From: Mesorhizobium loti
GTDB taxonomy: Bacteria > Pseudomonadota > Alphaproteobacteria > Rhizobiales > Rhizobiaceae
Assembly (NCBI RefSeq): GCF_001510895.1
Contig: NZ_LPWA01000035.1
Location: 1-64,000 of the forward strand
Length of the DNA stretch: 64,000 nucleotides
Reading direction: 5' to 3'
Below the pieces are notes generated by a model. The model was not told the origin of the DNA and made no database searches. It saw only the letters and a list, made by a program, of their open reading frames with translations. Position 1 is the stretch's first letter, and each line of letters starts with the position of its first letter. A program made the translations under genes and the position numbers. Positions 63,008 to 64,000 of the stretch are shown here, one piece after another.

Positions 63008-64000
63008 ATGAGCCCACGCACCCGCCATATCCTCGAGCTCGTGCTCGACAATCTCGTCTGGTTCATGCTGGTCTTCGTGCTGGCTGTGTTCTCGATCTTC
63101 ATTCCCAACTTTTTCCAGCTCGGCATCTTCGCCAACATCATCGAGGCTTCCAGCGTGCTCGGCGTGATGTCGATCGGCCTGGCGCTGGTCATCATCGCCG
63201 GCCACATGGATCTTTCGGTTGAATCCGTCGCGGCACTAAGCGCCATGGCGGTCGGCATCATGTTCTGCTCGTCCGGCATCGGCCTTGGCGTTCAACTGCA
63301 TCCGGACTGGCTGATGGTGCCGGTGTCGCTCGCCATCGCGCTGGCGGTGGGCGCCATCATCGGCGTCATCAACGGCTTCCTCATCGTCAGGCTGAAGATG
63401 AGCGCCTTCATCATCACGCTGGCCTCCTACATCTGGGTGCGCGGCCTGGTGCTGGTGGTTTCGGGCGGGCGCTCGGCGCAGGATCTGGCGCCCGCCATCC
63501 GCTGGTTCGGCATCCAGCGGCTCGCCGGCTTGCCGCTCACCGCCTGGATCGCGGTCGGCTGCTTCGTCGTCTTCTCCCTGATCATGGCCAAGACGCCGTT
63601 CGGCCGGCATCTGGTGATGATCGGCGGCAACGAGACGGCGACTTTCCGCGCCGGCATCCGCGTCAACCGCAACCTGATCATCGCCTTCGTGCTTGCTGGC
63701 GCCATCGCCGGTCTGGCCGGCTGGCTGCTTGCGATCCGCACCTCCGGGGCGACCGCCAATCTCGGCGTCGGCCTGCTCTTCAACGCCTTCGCCGCCGTCG
63801 TCATCGGCGGCGTCAGCCTCAAGGGCGGCGTCGGCACCCTGCCCGGCGTCTATGCCGGCGTGCTGCTTCTGTCGGCCATCAACACCGCCATCAACCTGAT
63901 GGGCCTGCCGGCCAACTTCACCCAGGTCATCCACGGCTTGCTTGTGCTGGCGGCCGTGCTGCTCGACGCCTTCAAGCAAACCATTCGCCAGAGACTCGCA
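63008..64000 (+). CDS. Sugar ABC permease, RbsC/FrcC-like (3' end cut by window)
   Basis: 331 codons read from ATG 63008 to the window edge with no stop, so the gene is almost complete. It has many membrane helices. The typical segments are GHMDLSVESVAALSAM, SAFIITLASYIWVRGLVLVVSGG, GRHLVMIGGNETATFRAGIRVNR (family form of the GGN-AA-SGI cytoplasmic loop) and VIGGVSLKGGVGTLPGVYAGVLLL. It partners the ATPase at 61080 and binding protein at 61884, forming a ribose/fructose-type importer under the ROK regulator. The 83-bp gap before it holds no gene. Confidence 0.92.
   Translation, partial: MSPRTRHILELVLDNLVWFMLVFVLAVFSIFIPNFFQLGIFANIIEASSVLGVMSIGLALVIIAGHMDLSVESVAALSAMAVGIMFCSSGIGLGVQLHPDWLMVPVSLAIALAVGAIIGVINGFLIVRLKMSAFIITLASYIWVRGLVLVVSGGRSAQDLAPAIRWFGIQRLAGLPLTAWIAVGCFVVFSLIMAKTPFGRHLVMIGGNETATFRAGIRVNRNLIIAFVLAGAIAGLAGWLLAIRTSGATANLGVGLLFNAFAAVVIGGVSLKGGVGTLPGVYAGVLLLSAINTAINLMGLPANFTQVIHGLLVLAAVLLDAFKQTIRQRLA

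Overview
The window is a high-GC stretch (mid-60s % by eye) of what looks like the core chromosome of an alphaproteobacterium of the order Hyphomicrobiales/Rhizobiales, most probably Mesorhizobium or a close relative. This is inferred from gene content and order (purC-purS-purQ, purL-bolA-grxD, recA-alaS, sufB-C-D-S-T), from alphaproteobacterial families (ATP synthase zeta subunit, DUF1127, COQ7-type hydroxylase, Irr-like box, alphaproteobacterial SOS box) and from several palindromic intergenic repeat families typical of rhizobia. No rRNA, tRNA, CRISPR array, transposase, phage gene or replication origin was seen.

Layout. 1-3036: a VOC protein, a small serine hydrolase, an HpaI-type aldolase and the ATP synthase zeta inhibitor. 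3313-11106: purine synthesis (purC, purS, purQ, purL) with small accessory genes, a lipoprotein, membrane proteins and a DUF1127/MocR divergent pair. 11217-13324: bolA, monothiol glutaredoxin and a Bcr/CflA exporter. 13342-19799: IMPase, ttcA, rpsD, small proteins, an RNB ribonuclease and murI. 19880-25991: TrmJ-type methyltransferase, icd, an acetyltransferase-like gene, GST, COQ7-like protein, DUF2269 and an SDR-DoxX fusion. 26000-32300: alaS, recA and the pseudouridine pair psuK-psuG. 32554-41215: TfoX-N, GFA protein and the complete suf Fe-S assembly cluster. 41478-51642: hydrolase, PAP2 phosphatase plus GT39 transferase, tyrS, a large AsmA-like protein, Bcp peroxiredoxin and an M23 peptidase. 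51883-59701: a catabolic island (FAD oxidoreductase, FadR-type regulator, VOC protein, NitT/TauT-type ABC importer, M20 and M24 hydrolases). 59917-64000: a ROK regulator with a ribose-type sugar ABC importer whose permease runs off the end.

Most striking: nine genes, including the normally essential alaS and tyrS, carry eleven frame breaks. Each is repaired by adding exactly one base, and with the repairs each gene becomes a whole number of codons of normal family length. This points to deletion-type sequence errors rather than decay. Biologically, the best leads are two low-GC small genes lodged inside conserved operons (80-aa coiled coil between purS and purQ; a small membrane protein between sufT and sufA), an Irr-like palindrome upstream of the suf cluster, an SOS operator inside the recA promoter, a palindromic repeat between sufD and sufS, a structured rpsD leader, and a creatinase-like M24/M20 pair beside an orphan importer. 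I found no clear wholly new multi-gene system.
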